DNA of 64,000 nucleotides from a virus. The notes beneath the pieces were generated by a model. It searched no databases and was not told the DNA's origin. It was given only the letters and a program-made list of their open reading frames with translations. Location: positions 1 to 64,000 of IMG/VR virus record IMGVR_UViG_3300042305_001561. One strand, written 5' to 3'. The position numbers and the translations under genes are program-made. Of the stretch, positions 34,332 through 42,173 are shown in pieces (the stretch's first letter is position 1; each line of letters opens with the position of its first letter).

Positions 34332-35273
34332 TAAACTTTCGCGTGAAATCTTATTTATAGCAAGTTCTTTCATCTTGAACTCGAAGTCAAGATGTAGATT
34401 GCCTTTGTAGTTAGCATAAATAGACGGCATCATAGTAGGAAAGTCGGCGTGAGCACGCGGATTTTTGCCAGGCAATGACTCGCTGAAATGAAACAACGGA
34501 ATAACTCCAGTTGGCCAAGTTGATAGTGCTGTATCAAACGCAAACTCTTCGCTGGTTGAGTCTGAATTACACATATGGTGCAGATTATCAAATGTAATTG
34601 GAATACCCAGTCGCTTGTATGTGTTTTCATATAATGCCATTACACTCCAACTCTTTAGTTTGTCTTCGTTCTCCAACACTAAACGACTACGCACACCGTC
34701 GCTCATATTATGATATACTTTCTGGAATCTATCTGTTGTTTCGGCATAGTTACCATTGTTATAACAGTTCATATGAATATTAATCGGTGCTTCGTATGAA
34801 CGAGGTAAATTAAGCATATCCATAATCATGGCGTGTTGATCCAAGTCTCGTATAGAGTTTTCAACAACTTTTGGATTTGGACTGGCAGGTACAACAAACT
34901 GGTCAGGATGCATGCTACAACGAATGTTATTGTCCTGTATGATCTTAGCGGCTGCTCTGAATTCCGAGTATATTTCTTCGGCGTTATAAAAATCATCCAC
35001 AGTAAACTCCAGATCTGGGTGCGTCATCAATGGAAAAACATTACTACCAATGCGGTAATTCCAGTTATTAACCTCACACTCTCCAAGAATAGCACGAATA
35101 GTCTTAATATTATTCAATGAACGATCAGCAAGCACTTTCATAGCAACCTTGCTACCCAACTTCTTATATTGGGCATATGTCATTACATTGAACTTGATTT
35201 TATGCTCTTGTAGTCCTGTATGGATACAGCATAGCGATGGAGTAATATTAGATGGTAAAATCATAGCATACAT
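34314..35273 (-). CDS. uvsE: UV damage endonuclease, UvsE/UvdE type
   Basis: 319 aa. The TIM-barrel metal sites are visible: NIRCSMHPDQFVV, INIHMNCYNNG, RLVLENEDKLKSW, PITFDNLHHMC, PLFHFSES and LHLDFEFKMKELA. It nicks DNA 5' to UV photoproducts and some abasic sites. A phage enzyme would protect the genome without light or host repair. Alternative start three codons in (MILPSN). Followed on the minus strand by the small basic gene. Confidence 0.92.
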   Translation of the reverse strand: MYAMILPSNITPSLCCIHTGLQEHKIKFNVMTYAQYKKLGSKVAMKVLADRSLNNIKTIRAILGECEVNNWNYRIGSNVFPLMTHPDLEFTVDDFYNAEEIYSEFRAAAKIIQDNNIRCSMHPDQFVVPASPNPKVVENSIRDLDQHAMIMDMLNLPRSYEAPINIHMNCYNNGNYAETTDRFQKVYHNMSDGVRSRLVLENEDKLKSWSVMALYENTYKRLGIPITFDNLHHMCNSDSTSEEFAFDTALSTWPTGVIPLFHFSESLPGKNPRAHADFPTMMPSIYANYKGNLHLDFEFKMKELAINKISRESLLTICE

Positions 35274-35304
35274 ATTATACGGTAAAATGCTGTTGTCAAA
35301 TCAA

Positions 35305-35330
35305 TAAAAAAGAGCCTCGTGTGAGGCTCT
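35305..35330 (-). terminator. Rho-independent terminator of the porin-like gene
   Basis: AGAGCCTC (35311-35318) and GAGGCTCT (35323-35330), loop GTGT, then a U-run on the minus strand. Confidence 0.85.
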
Positions 35331-35357
35331 TGATTATAACCAGTTTATGATATGTTA

Positions 35358-36074
35358 TTAAAACTTGACGGTAACAAATCCACCAAGCCAACTATTGTTG
35401 GTTGTGACAGAGTTGTTGAGGTAGTTATGGCGATAGCCAGCACCAACAACAACATTCTTGGCTTCATACACCAAGTCCAGTTTACCAGTTAGGTAATAAT
35501 ACGAATCCTTGACTGGGCCACCACGGCGCTCTGGTAGAGCATCCTTGGCACCAACCCATCCAAGAGTAGCAGCAGGAACCAGCTTGAATCCCTTGGCGAG
35601 CAGGAAGAGGTTGATTGGCTGGCTGAGAGAGCCTTCAGCAAACACCTGACGCAGATTCAGGTCATATCCTGCTGCTACGGTTGGGCTCAAAAAAGCATCG
35701 TAAGCCAGAGATCCGAACACTTCAACACTATAATTTGTTTCGCCCTTTGCTGGTGCAGCCTTGGGGTAAAAATATCCCACGCCACCAACCTTGAGTGTAG
35801 TTGCCTTGTCAATAGTATATCCTTGAGTCAAGGCCACATCAAGTTCACGAACGGTTGTATTTAGATTATCAAAATCCCATAGACCGACGACACTCAAGCT
35901 GGTCTTAGATGGTAGATTGACGGTGACTTCGGAAGTACCTACATTGGTTCCTCCAGCTACACCACGAAATACATAGTCACTCTCAAATCCAGCAGTAGCC
36001 GATACTGTCTGGGAGAAAGAAACTGATGTGATCGCAATCAATCCTACGATTAGTTTAGTAATATATTTCTTCAT
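35358..36074 (-). CDS. Porin-like outer-membrane beta-barrel
   Basis: 238 aa. Signal peptide (MKKYITKLIVGLIAITSVSF) and then SATAGFESDYVFRGVAGGTN, the N-terminal pattern of TorF-type putative porins. Alternating hydrophobic strands follow and the protein ends WLGGFVTVKF with the C-terminal Phe used by the BAM machinery. It would insert in the host outer membrane. Single gene with its own sigma70-like promoter (TTGACA-17-TATAGT) and terminator. Very unusual cargo for a phage; could change uptake or block receptors (inference). Confidence 0.8.
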   Translation of the reverse strand: MKKYITKLIVGLIAITSVSFSQTVSATAGFESDYVFRGVAGGTNVGTSEVTVNLPSKTSLSVVGLWDFDNLNTTVRELDVALTQGYTIDKATTLKVGGVGYFYPKAAPAKGETNYSVEVFGSLAYDAFLSPTVAAGYDLNLRQVFAEGSLSQPINLFLLAKGFKLVPAATLGWVGAKDALPERRGGPVKDSYYYLTGKLDLVYEAKNVVVGAGYRHNYLNNSVTTNNSWLGGFVTVKF

Positions 36075-36126
36075 ATTTATTTTATATTTAGTTATTATTC
36101 TTCACGGTTTTCGCAAAGTACCGATA

Positions 36127-36155
36127 ACTATATGATATAAAATCTTTTATGTCAA
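36127..36155 (-). promoter_or_regulatory. Sigma70-like promoter of the porin-like gene
   Basis: Minus strand TTGACA, 17-bp spacer, TATAGT, ~50 nt leader to the ATG at 36074. The best promoter match in the window. It lies right after the 3' end of the tmRNA. Confidence 0.75.
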
Positions 36156-36164
36156 TATATAAAA

Positions 36165-36545
36165 TGGTGGACGTGAGGGGAGTTGAACCCCTGTGCTGTA
36201 TAATATAACTACAACCATATACATGCTTATCTCTTATAATCCGACTAAGTTTGGTAGAGCACCACTTAGAAGTTGAGGACTCGTGTTTCTCGCTGTTGTT
36301 ACGACCCTCGTCCTTACAACAGCAAGCAGATGGTCGAGCGTTTTATTCTATATATCTGCGTCAATAGATAAAACGGGTAGCAACTTAGGCTACAGCAACT
36401 TCGCTCTTACGGCTTACGCTTAGGAACGATGTCTTAGCAAGATTTCTCTTAGCATTTATTTTTTCCAACGGGTATTATACAGAGGCATTAGACTCTGTGC
36501 ATGCGGACTGCATCTACACTATATAGTAGAATCCAGAACACGCCC
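36165..36545 (-). ncRNA. ssrA: tmRNA (transfer-messenger RNA)
   Basis: 381 nt. Acceptor stem GGGCGTG (36539-36545) pairs with CACGTCC (36169-36175), then A and encoded CCA. The T arm is GGGGTTCAACTCCCC, and the 5' part has TTCTGGATTC as in bacterial tmRNA. The tag frame (36385-36453) starts with GCT after AAATAAAT and codes 22 residues, starting AKRNLAKT and ending KSEVAVA, with its TAA in the loop of a GTAGC/GCTAC hairpin. Non-permuted, one-piece form. It would rescue ribosomes stalled on broken messages; tmRNA in a phage is rare. Confidence 0.9.
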
Positions 36546-36562
36546 ATAATAAAGATAGAAAA

Positions 36563-36733
36563 CGTGTAGGGGCTAGGTGTTTGGGCACCGGCACCGGAAA
36601 TACATTCGGGTATTTCATCCTATCCCAACAACTTCGGCTATTTAGACAAGAATAAAACTTGATGCCTACTATGATGTTATGTGAGAATAGTCGCAAGTTT
36701 TACAAACAACGACTCTTTTAACTACCCTACACG
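36563..36733 (-). ncRNA. Structured RNA candidate upstream of tmRNA (RNA C)
   Basis: CGTGTAGGG (36563-36571) and CCCTACACG (36725-36733) close a 171-nt domain with a perfect 9-bp helix. Inside are a 7-bp hairpin GAAATAC/GTATTTC (36597-36603, 36610-36616), an 8-bp pair AAAACTTG/CAAGTTTT (36654-36661, 36694-36701) and AGTCG/CGACT. No open frame. A sigma70-like promoter (36765-36792) precedes it, so it is probably the 5' part of the tmRNA transcript. I recognise no RNA family. Confidence 0.6.
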
Positions 36734-36764
36734 CTTCTAAAAGTGATTCAAAGAACGACAACTA

Positions 36765-36792
36765 TAATTATCTAGATATATCGTCTTGTCAA
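36765..36792 (-). promoter_or_regulatory. Sigma70-like promoter for RNA C and tmRNA
   Basis: Minus strand TTGACA (36787-36792), 16-bp spacer, TAATTA. The -10 is weak, but no other promoter is seen before the tmRNA. Confidence 0.5.
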
Positions 36793-36834
36793 TACTTTTT
36801 ATTTGAGGAAATTTTTATAAAAATTATATTCTGG

Positions 36835-36862
36835 TTGACATATACAATACTTAGAATAATAT
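36835..36862 (+). promoter_or_regulatory. Sigma70-like promoter of the cyclic-phosphate operon
   Basis: TTGACA (36835-36840), 16-bp spacer, TAATAT (36857-36862), 9 nt before the ATG at 36872. Starts the rightward three-gene operon. Confidence 0.65.
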
Positions 36863-36871
36863 TTTATTTTT

Positions 36872-37225
36872 ATGTATAAACTATTTCTTGATGATGTAAG
36901 AGAACCGGAGCAAGTGACTTGGGTAAAACTACCAGATGGTCCTTGGGAAATTGTGCGTAATTATGATCAATTCGTTGAGCATATCTCAAAGAATGGCATT
37001 CCATCGTTTGTTGCCTTTGATCACGACCTCGCAGAAGAGCATTATGGTGCTAACCCAAGAAGTGAATTCAAAGAGAGAACGGGATATCATTGTGCTAAAT
37101 GGCTGATTGAAAAGTGTATGGATGAAGACACGAACTTTCCGCACTATGTTGTGCATAGCATGAACCCAGTAGGAAAGATGAATATCACCAGCTTGGTCGA
37201 AAACTTCAAGAGCACCATCAAGTGA
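36872..37225 (+). CDS. Cyclic-phosphate processing receiver-like protein (cpREC)
   Basis: 117 aa. Receiver-like fold with YKLFLDDVREP, FVAFDHDLAEEHYG and VVHSMNPVGKMNI, the acidic and His/Asn signature of the cpREC family, proposed to process cyclic phosphates made during RNA repair or ADP-ribose chemistry. Not a phospho-relay receiver: the LDDVR and DHDL pair differs. It starts an operon with a metallophosphoesterase (GTGA overlap) and a macro domain. Confidence 0.82.
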   Translation: MYKLFLDDVREPEQVTWVKLPDGPWEIVRNYDQFVEHISKNGIPSFVAFDHDLAEEHYGANPRSEFKERTGYHCAKWLIEKCMDEDTNFPHYVVHSMNPVGKMNITSLVENFKSTIK

Positions 37226-37887
37226 AGAAGTTATCATTCAAGAGTTCTGAACAAAAGATATGGTTTGTGTCCGACTTGCACGTTGGACACAACAAGCCAT
37301 TTATATTAAATCCTCGCTTTTACAACAATGTAAATGAGGCAGTTCAGCATACTTTTGATATGATGTATAGTCATATTGGTCCAGATGATATACTATTCAA
37401 TCTTGGCGATATGGTATGCGGTGCTGGAGCAAACTCGGAAGAATATGCGAAGCGAGTAATAACCATACCTTGTAAACAACATTACTATATTTGGGGCAAT
37501 CATAGTGCTGGTATCAAGGGACTATATGACAAAGTAAGAAATGATATTGGTTTGCTTGCAGATGATATTGATATGTATCCTCTTCCATATCCAAATAGTC
37601 CATTTATTTTTCTTGGTCATTATGCGGAAGTGTTTATTGATAGCACGCCAGTTGTATTGACTCATTATCCTATTGCTTCGTGGAATCATATGGGGGATGG
37701 TGGGTATAATATCCACGGTCATTGTCATAGAAGCATGAAAGAGGATAATAGTCTTAAGCGTCTTGATGTAGGATGGGATTGGAAAAAGCGACCTGTTGAA
37801 TGGAATGAGATTGTGCGAGAACTTAAATCAAACAAGTTTAGCCCAGTGGATCATCATGGTGCAGACACCAGTTCTTTTTTTGAATAA
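37222..37887 (+). CDS. Metallophosphoesterase
   Basis: 221 aa. Calcineurin-like motifs: VSDLHVGH, NLGDMVCGA, GNHS, LTHYPIAS and GHCHR. Start codon is GTG overlapping the previous stop (GTGA). Substrate likely a nucleotide or RNA-repair intermediate given its neighbours. Confidence 0.88.
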   Translation: MKKLSFKSSEQKIWFVSDLHVGHNKPFILNPRFYNNVNEAVQHTFDMMYSHIGPDDILFNLGDMVCGAGANSEEYAKRVITIPCKQHYYIWGNHSAGIKGLYDKVRNDIGLLADDIDMYPLPYPNSPFIFLGHYAEVFIDSTPVVLTHYPIASWNHMGDGGYNIHGHCHRSMKEDNSLKRLDVGWDWKKRPVEWNEIVRELKSNKFSPVDHHGADTSSFFE

Positions 37888-37892
37888 AATTT

Positions 37893-38375
37893 ATGAAAAA
37901 ACTAATACACAAAGATGGTAATCTGCTTACAGCAACGGACGTTGAAGTAATTGCTCATCAAGCCAACTGCCAAAACATATTTGGAGCAGGTATTGCCAAA
38001 AGCATAAAAGAAATGTATCCCAAGGCATATCACGCAGATACTATGGCATACAAGGATGGTAAGGCAGTGCTTGGAAGTTATAGTTTTTGTCATATGGATG
38101 GAAATCCTTTCAAGAAGATTTTTAACCTTTATGGTCAAAACTTGTATGGCTCAAAAACCAGAATGACAAACTACAATGCGTTGTATGATGCTCTTGAAGG
38201 AATGAAAAACTATCTTGTAGAGAATGATGAAGATTTACCAGTTCCAAATATTGGATTTCCATATCTTATGGGATGTGGATTAGGTGGCGGAGATTGGCGA
38301 ATCGTGGAAAGGTTAATTGAAGTCGCCTTTCACAATTATGAAGGTGATATAATAATCTATAAATTTAAAGGATAA
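37893..38375 (+). CDS. Macro domain, ADP-ribose-phosphate phosphatase-like
   Basis: 160 aa. Starts MKKLIHKDGNLLTATDVEVI and contains AHQANCQNIFGAGIAKSIKE and GFPYLMGCGLGGGDWRIVER, the two ADP-ribose binding loops. The Poa1-like group hydrolyses ADP-ribose-1''-phosphate. With cpREC it fits a two-step clearance of ADP-ribose cyclic phosphate, the by-product of Tpt1-type NAD-dependent 2'-phosphate removal, or detoxifies ADP-ribose made by host defence. Terminator at 38376. Confidence 0.85.
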   Translation: MKKLIHKDGNLLTATDVEVIAHQANCQNIFGAGIAKSIKEMYPKAYHADTMAYKDGKAVLGSYSFCHMDGNPFKKIFNLYGQNLYGSKTRMTNYNALYDALEGMKNYLVENDEDLPVPNIGFPYLMGCGLGGGDWRIVERLIEVAFHNYEGDIIIYKFKG

Positions 38376-38411
38376 TAAAAAAGCCCCGAGAAATCGGGGC
38401 TTTTGTTTTTT
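38376..38411. terminator. Bidirectional terminator
   Basis: AAAAGCCCCGA and TCGGGGCTTTT (38379-38404) with a GAAA loop and U-runs on both strands; serves the macro-domain operon and the leftward Thr/Pro-rich gene. Confidence 0.88.
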
Positions 38412-38421
38412 ACTGGATAAG

Positions 38422-38592
38422 TTATGGCGTTGGCGTTGCCGTTGGCGTTGCCGTTGGCGTTGCCGTTGGCGTTGCCGTTGGTGTTGCCGTTGGTGCCGGT
38501 GTAGCGGATTGAGTCGGCGTCGGAGTAGGCGTTGCCGTTGGTGCTGGGGTTGCCGTTGGTGCTGGGGTTGCCGTTGGGGTTGGGGTTGGTCC
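38422..38592. repeat. 12-bp tandem repeat region in Thr/Pro gene
   Basis: Imperfect tandem units of GGCGTTGCCGTT and variants. Prone to slippage, so length may vary between relatives. Open frames on other phases here are shadows. Confidence 0.85.
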
Positions 38593-38757
38593 CGTTCCGT
38601 CTTCTCCCCCAGCGCCTGCGCCAGGTGCAGCGTTTGCTTGTCTTGCCGCCATTTCTTCGTTGAAATCACGCACGATGCGAGCATATTGCTCCATCAGCTT
38701 ATTCAACGGCATTCTGTTTTTGTTTATTTGATAGTAGGTTTGCCAAGGTATTAACAT
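38422..38757 (-). CDS. Protein with (ATPT)n tail
   Basis: 111 aa. First ~45 residues helical ([20 protein letters not shown]), then a Gly/Ala linker and about 55 residues of Thr/Pro/Ala repeats encoded by a 12-bp DNA repeat (GGCGTTGCCGTT). Preceded by CATATATTTATACATATT. Similar tail to the protein at the left edge, with unrelated heads. Likely a virion or surface protein with a flexible spacer. Confidence 0.7.
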   Translation of the reverse strand: MLIPWQTYYQINKNRMPLNKLMEQYARIVRDFNEEMAARQANAAPGAGAGGEDGTGPTPTPTATPAPTATPAPTATPTPTPTQSATPAPTATPTATPTATPTATPTATPTP

Positions 38758-38784
38758 AATATGTATAAATATATGAATATTGTA

Positions 38785-39639
38785 CTAAAACTTCATGTTT
38801 CTGAAGCGTTTTGCTGCTTTTCCCTGAAACTTTCTTATGTCTGTTCCTGCGTTTGTTTTTAGGAACTCTATGATCTTTTTCAATACTTGCATAAGCATTT
38901 TGACATCTTCTTTGGCGTCGTGCCATCCATCAATCTTTACTCCAAGTGCTTGACCTAACTTACCAAGACTTGAGCTATAGCTTTTGTATTTTGTTTTAGC
39001 GAGCAAGCCGTCCAGAACTTGTTTGGCTTCTGGATTTGTTTCTAATGCTTGTAATGCTGGGATGAAGAAGAATCTGGATATATTCACTGTATCTAATACA
39101 GGATATGTCTTCATTGGCGGCAAGCCGTGTAGTTTTCTTCTCGCCGCAATAACTTTCATATCAAATGTGGCATTATGTGCTAATATCACAACATTCTGAT
39201 ATCTATCCAAAAACTTCTCAAACTCAATCAGTGCTTCTTTTTCATCAAGCTTTTCTGCGTTTGGCACATCATAACCAGTCATCTTGAGTGCGTCTCTTGG
39301 ATGAAGGTCTGGCTTACCATACTTCTTTTGTCTGCGTGCCATTTCTTTACCAAGATGTTTTGCTTCAGCACTATTTGGATCATTTAATGCGTTGTTTAGT
39401 GCAGGTCCAATATTTATCTTTTTGCTAAACTCGCCGATTTCATTGAATGTTGAACCATCATATACCATAGCAGCAATATGTGTTACTTGAATATATGATG
39501 TGTTTGGTTCTAAGCCAACGGTTTCTGTGTCAAACAATACTATTGTTTTACCGTCAAACTGCAAAAACTTTTCTAATACTTCACTTATATTGAAGGAATA
39601 TAGCTTGGCTTCTTTTAGTATGTCTTTGAGTTTGATCAT
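38785..39639 (-). CDS. DEDDh 3'-5' exonuclease
   Basis: 284 aa. ExoI VLFDTETVGLEP, ExoII VILAHNATFDMKVI, ExoIII GWHDAKEDVKMLMQVL make an intact DnaQ-like fold. The start at 39639 (MIKLKDILKEAKLYS) directly follows TATATTTATAGAT. The leader DILKEA has the (I/L)xE-A form of T4 prohead-protease sites, so the enzyme might be packaged and injected (inference). Acts on ssDNA or RNA 3' ends. Confidence 0.9.
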   Translation of the reverse strand: MIKLKDILKEAKLYSFNISEVLEKFLQFDGKTIVLFDTETVGLEPNTSYIQVTHIAAMVYDGSTFNEIGEFSKKINIGPALNNALNDPNSAEAKHLGKEMARRQKKYGKPDLHPRDALKMTGYDVPNAEKLDEKEALIEFEKFLDRYQNVVILAHNATFDMKVIAARRKLHGLPPMKTYPVLDTVNISRFFFIPALQALETNPEAKQVLDGLLAKTKYKSYSSSLGKLGQALGVKIDGWHDAKEDVKMLMQVLKKIIEFLKTNAGTDIRKFQGKAAKRFRNMKF

Positions 39640-39660
39640 ATCTATAAATATAAAGATATA

Positions 39661-39689
39661 AAAAAAGAGGGTGGAGAAATCCACCCTCT
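39661..39689 (-). terminator. Rho-independent terminator
   Basis: AGAGGGTGGA (39666-39675), GAAA loop, TCCACCCTCT (39680-39689), U-run on the minus strand. Separates the tiny membrane gene from the exonuclease gene. Confidence 0.88.
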
Positions 39690-39711
39690 ACTGGTTTTCT
39701 TTTTTATTGGC

Positions 39712-39783
39712 TTATTTTGAGTAATCTTGGTCGAAAATAATGACCAAGCCCAAAACTGCCCAACATACAACGGCTGCTACCAT
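39712..39783 (-). CDS. Tiny membrane peptide, 23 aa
   Basis: ATG at 39783 with AGGAG about 11 nt upstream; almost the whole peptide is one hydrophobic helix (VAAVVCWAVLGLVIIF) with a short charged end. Followed by a strong terminator. Good ribosome site and terminator on a minimal unit support it. Role unknown. Confidence 0.6.
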   Translation of the reverse strand: MVAAVVCWAVLGLVIIFDQDYSK

Positions 39784-39910
39784 GATATGTTTCTCCTATC
39801 TTAGAGCCACAGACCCATAGGTTTGGTGGCTGTTATAACTGAGCATATAACTATATACCCGATGTTATAATAAATCGCTAAAATAGCAAGTATATTTTAC
39901 TTTTTATAAA

Positions 39911-41410
39911 CTAACCTATGACTGAAAGCTTGAGGTTTCGTATCAACACATCATTCTTGAAGTTTACAAGTTTGAGTTGAAGTTCGAACTTATCGCCGTT
40001 TGGTATAACTTCTTTCATCTTTCCAAGATGTCCAACAGTCATAGTAAATGAGTGTGTAATGGTTTTGTTTGTTGTACTCGGATCTCCATCCATTATCTTT
40101 ACTCGACCAATATACTTTCCATTTACATATGCTTTGATGGCACATTTTCCAACGTGAAATACTGGTCCTGTTTCTATTTCCAATAATGATGTTCCGCCGT
40201 CTATTGCCTTACTAATCAAATCTTTTAACGTATTTTGCGGGCGAACATACAAAGATAACCCTTCACGTACTGTAGCATATTGATTTATTGGAGCAGATAC
40301 ACTGGCGTAGTTTGTTGATACGCTTGTGGGAACAGTCAAATTATTATCGGATGGTACAGCATATGATACTGTGTTCATCTTTGTCATAATATCTTTGATT
40401 GTTACAGTAACAGGAGAACCATCAATGTCTGGGAATGTATATACTTGTTGACCCCACGGACCATCAAGATCTGGCATTGGATTTCTGTATAGTGAGAATA
40501 TGCGATCTATATTTCCGTGATGCATAAAGAATATAGGATCATTTGCCGCATATCTTAGAGTTCCCATATTACGATTCTTACCATAACGAGTACCTACCCA
40601 ATCGTGGCCATCATTGTGTGGTCCAGATTCCACCAACCCTTGGCCAGTTGCTCTATCTGTAACAGGCTTCCCGCCAAATTGTTCCCAAGGGGTTGTAAGA
40701 ACAAGATTGATATATTCTGGACTCATATAGTTTTTGCACTCTTGAACGTGAGCTTTTGAATCTTGTGAAACTTCGTTGTTTGGATCCATTTTGCTCTTTT
40801 GTATTGTTGGTCCACGATTTCCGTCAAACAATGCAATGTTGTCAAATCCAAGATTATCGGCGTTTACCATATTCTCTTGAGTAAGATCATATCCAAACAG
40901 CGGACTCGCCAAACCTCTTGCTTCACGTTCTTTTGTGTTTGGTATTTCTTGATGTGCACACCAATCCCAGAATGGATATGCAAAGGGTACACCGTTGTAT
41001 CCCAACTTATCCAAACAGTTTGCGAGTATTCTTTCTAAGAAGAAAATATAGCCACGATGCCAAGGTAGAAAATGCCAACCCCAATGTACTTGAGGGTTTG
41101 CTGCATCCGAAGCTGTGCAGTGTTTCATATGAATATTTGCATATGATTCCCATTGGGTAGGTGTTCCCATAGGAAGAGTATTTCGCATATAGTCAACTGC
41201 TTTACACAGCGTTCTTACTTCTTCGTCGGTAAGATCATAAAAGCTTTTGCGAACTCTGTTTGGTTCTTTTCCAAATACAAAAGGTTTTGCGTTTGGATCA
41301 CACAGTTCAACGGGCTTATTTATTCCACCCGGTTGAGCCGAATTCAATGTAGCTACACTGGTCAATCCGATGGCACCAGTACCAATAAATTTTCTTCTTG
41401 ATATTTTCAT
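39911..41410 (-). CDS. Tat-exported tyrosinase / polyphenol oxidase
   Basis: 499 aa. Tat signal peptide SRRKFIGTGAIG. Copper site A: HMKHC and HFLPWHRGY; copper site B: GPHNDGHDW and DPIFFMHHGNIDR, all six His present plus the Cys beside the second His, as in catechol oxidases. C-terminal ~180 residues form a beta-rich domain. It oxidises phenols to quinones in the periplasm or outside. No phage tyrosinase is known to me; origin is probably bacterial transfer. Confidence 0.88.
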   Translation of the reverse strand: MKISRRKFIGTGAIGLTSVATLNSAQPGGINKPVELCDPNAKPFVFGKEPNRVRKSFYDLTDEEVRTLCKAVDYMRNTLPMGTPTQWESYANIHMKHCTASDAANPQVHWGWHFLPWHRGYIFFLERILANCLDKLGYNGVPFAYPFWDWCAHQEIPNTKEREARGLASPLFGYDLTQENMVNADNLGFDNIALFDGNRGPTIQKSKMDPNNEVSQDSKAHVQECKNYMSPEYINLVLTTPWEQFGGKPVTDRATGQGLVESGPHNDGHDWVGTRYGKNRNMGTLRYAANDPIFFMHHGNIDRIFSLYRNPMPDLDGPWGQQVYTFPDIDGSPVTVTIKDIMTKMNTVSYAVPSDNNLTVPTSVSTNYASVSAPINQYATVREGLSLYVRPQNTLKDLISKAIDGGTSLLEIETGPVFHVGKCAIKAYVNGKYIGRVKIMDGDPSTTNKTITHSFTMTVGHLGKMKEVIPNGDKFELQLKLVNFKNDVLIRNLKLSVIG

Positions 41411-41447
41411 AACCTATATAACTATAACTATAAAAAATAACAAAATA

Positions 41448-42056
41448 TCATCTGACTACTAAACTTGTAGTTTCACTTTTTACAAGTCCAGCAGTATTGC
41501 GTGCTTCTACTTTATAGTTTCCTGAATCAGCAGTTGTAATATTGGCTAGTTTTAGGCTTGCATTTGTTTTGCCCGCTAAAACTACATTATTTTTATACCA
41601 TACAAATCTTAAAGGTCCAGTTGCAGCAGCATCAACATTTGCTTTTATAGTAATATCATCGCCAACATATGCATCTGCTTGTAGACTATATAAATCACCT
41701 TCAAGCAACCAAAAGTTTCTGCTTATTCTGGTTAGTTTCCATTGCGAACCCATTTTTCGCGTTCTAAAAGCATCATCTGATTGTAGTATAACTACGCCAT
41801 TTTCACCAACAATATTTATTGTACCATCTGATAATGCTGTGCCATATATTTCTGTACCCGTGCCAAATACGTTGGTTCTTTCAAATGGCACAACAAATCT
41901 AACCGTTGAGTTATTTGGCGTCTGCATCGCAATCAAATAACCAGAATCTCTGTTTGTTATTTTATATTCGGTGCTTGTGCTTATGGTTTTTACATCCAAA
42001 GCATATGATGTAAGAGCAACTGTCAAGAATGTCAGTAGTAGAAATATCTTTTTCAT
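41448..42056 (-). CDS. Secreted Ig-domain protein
   Basis: 202 aa. Signal peptide (MKKIFLLLTFLTVALTSYAL), a ~100-residue N-terminal domain and a C-terminal Ig-like fold (ITIKANVDAAATGPLRFVWY, DSGNYKVEARNTAG). Preceded by TTATATTTATACGGTAT inside an inverted repeat. Ig domains in phage usually mediate weak carbohydrate binding on surfaces; here it is secreted. Confidence 0.75.
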   Translation of the reverse strand: MKKIFLLLTFLTVALTSYALDVKTISTSTEYKITNRDSGYLIAMQTPNNSTVRFVVPFERTNVFGTGTEIYGTALSDGTINIVGENGVVILQSDDAFRTRKMGSQWKLTRISRNFWLLEGDLYSLQADAYVGDDITIKANVDAAATGPLRFVWYKNNVVLAGKTNASLKLANITTADSGNYKVEARNTAGLVKSETTSLVVR

Positions 42057-42057
42057 A

Positions 42058-42085
42058 TACCGTATAAATATAATATATACGGTAT
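42058..42085. repeat. Inverted repeat around an AT-rich upstream element
   Basis: TACCGTATA and TATACGGTA flank ATATTTATA upstream of the Ig-domain gene. A protein could bind here. Confidence 0.6.
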
Positions 42086-42128
42086 GAAAATATTATAAAC
42101 CGTTGATTAGTTTCTAATCATACTGATT

Positions 42129-42154
42129 TTCACGCCACTAATATATGGCGTGAA
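42129..42154 (-). terminator. Possible terminator hairpin
   Basis: TTCACGCCA and TGGCGTGAA, 9-bp stem, 8-nt loop, in the gap between two Ig-domain genes. U-run is poor, so either a weak terminator or a processing hairpin. Confidence 0.5.
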
Positions 42155-42173
42155 TAATCAAACTTCAAGAATT

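Noticed and set aside
35276-35302. TTGACA ... TATAAT before the UV endonuclease gene
   Set aside because: Spacer is only 14 bp, too short for a normal sigma70 promoter; kept out of the feature list.
36171-36780. Possible group I intron or RNase P RNA
   Set aside because: The tmRNA acceptor, T arm and tag explain 36165-36545; no P7/R/S elements of group I introns nor the conserved P4 core of RNase P RNA were found.
38313-38684. Arg/Gln-rich minus frame in the 12-bp repeat region
   Set aside because: Shadow of the Thr/Pro gene in another phase; composition comes only from the repeat.
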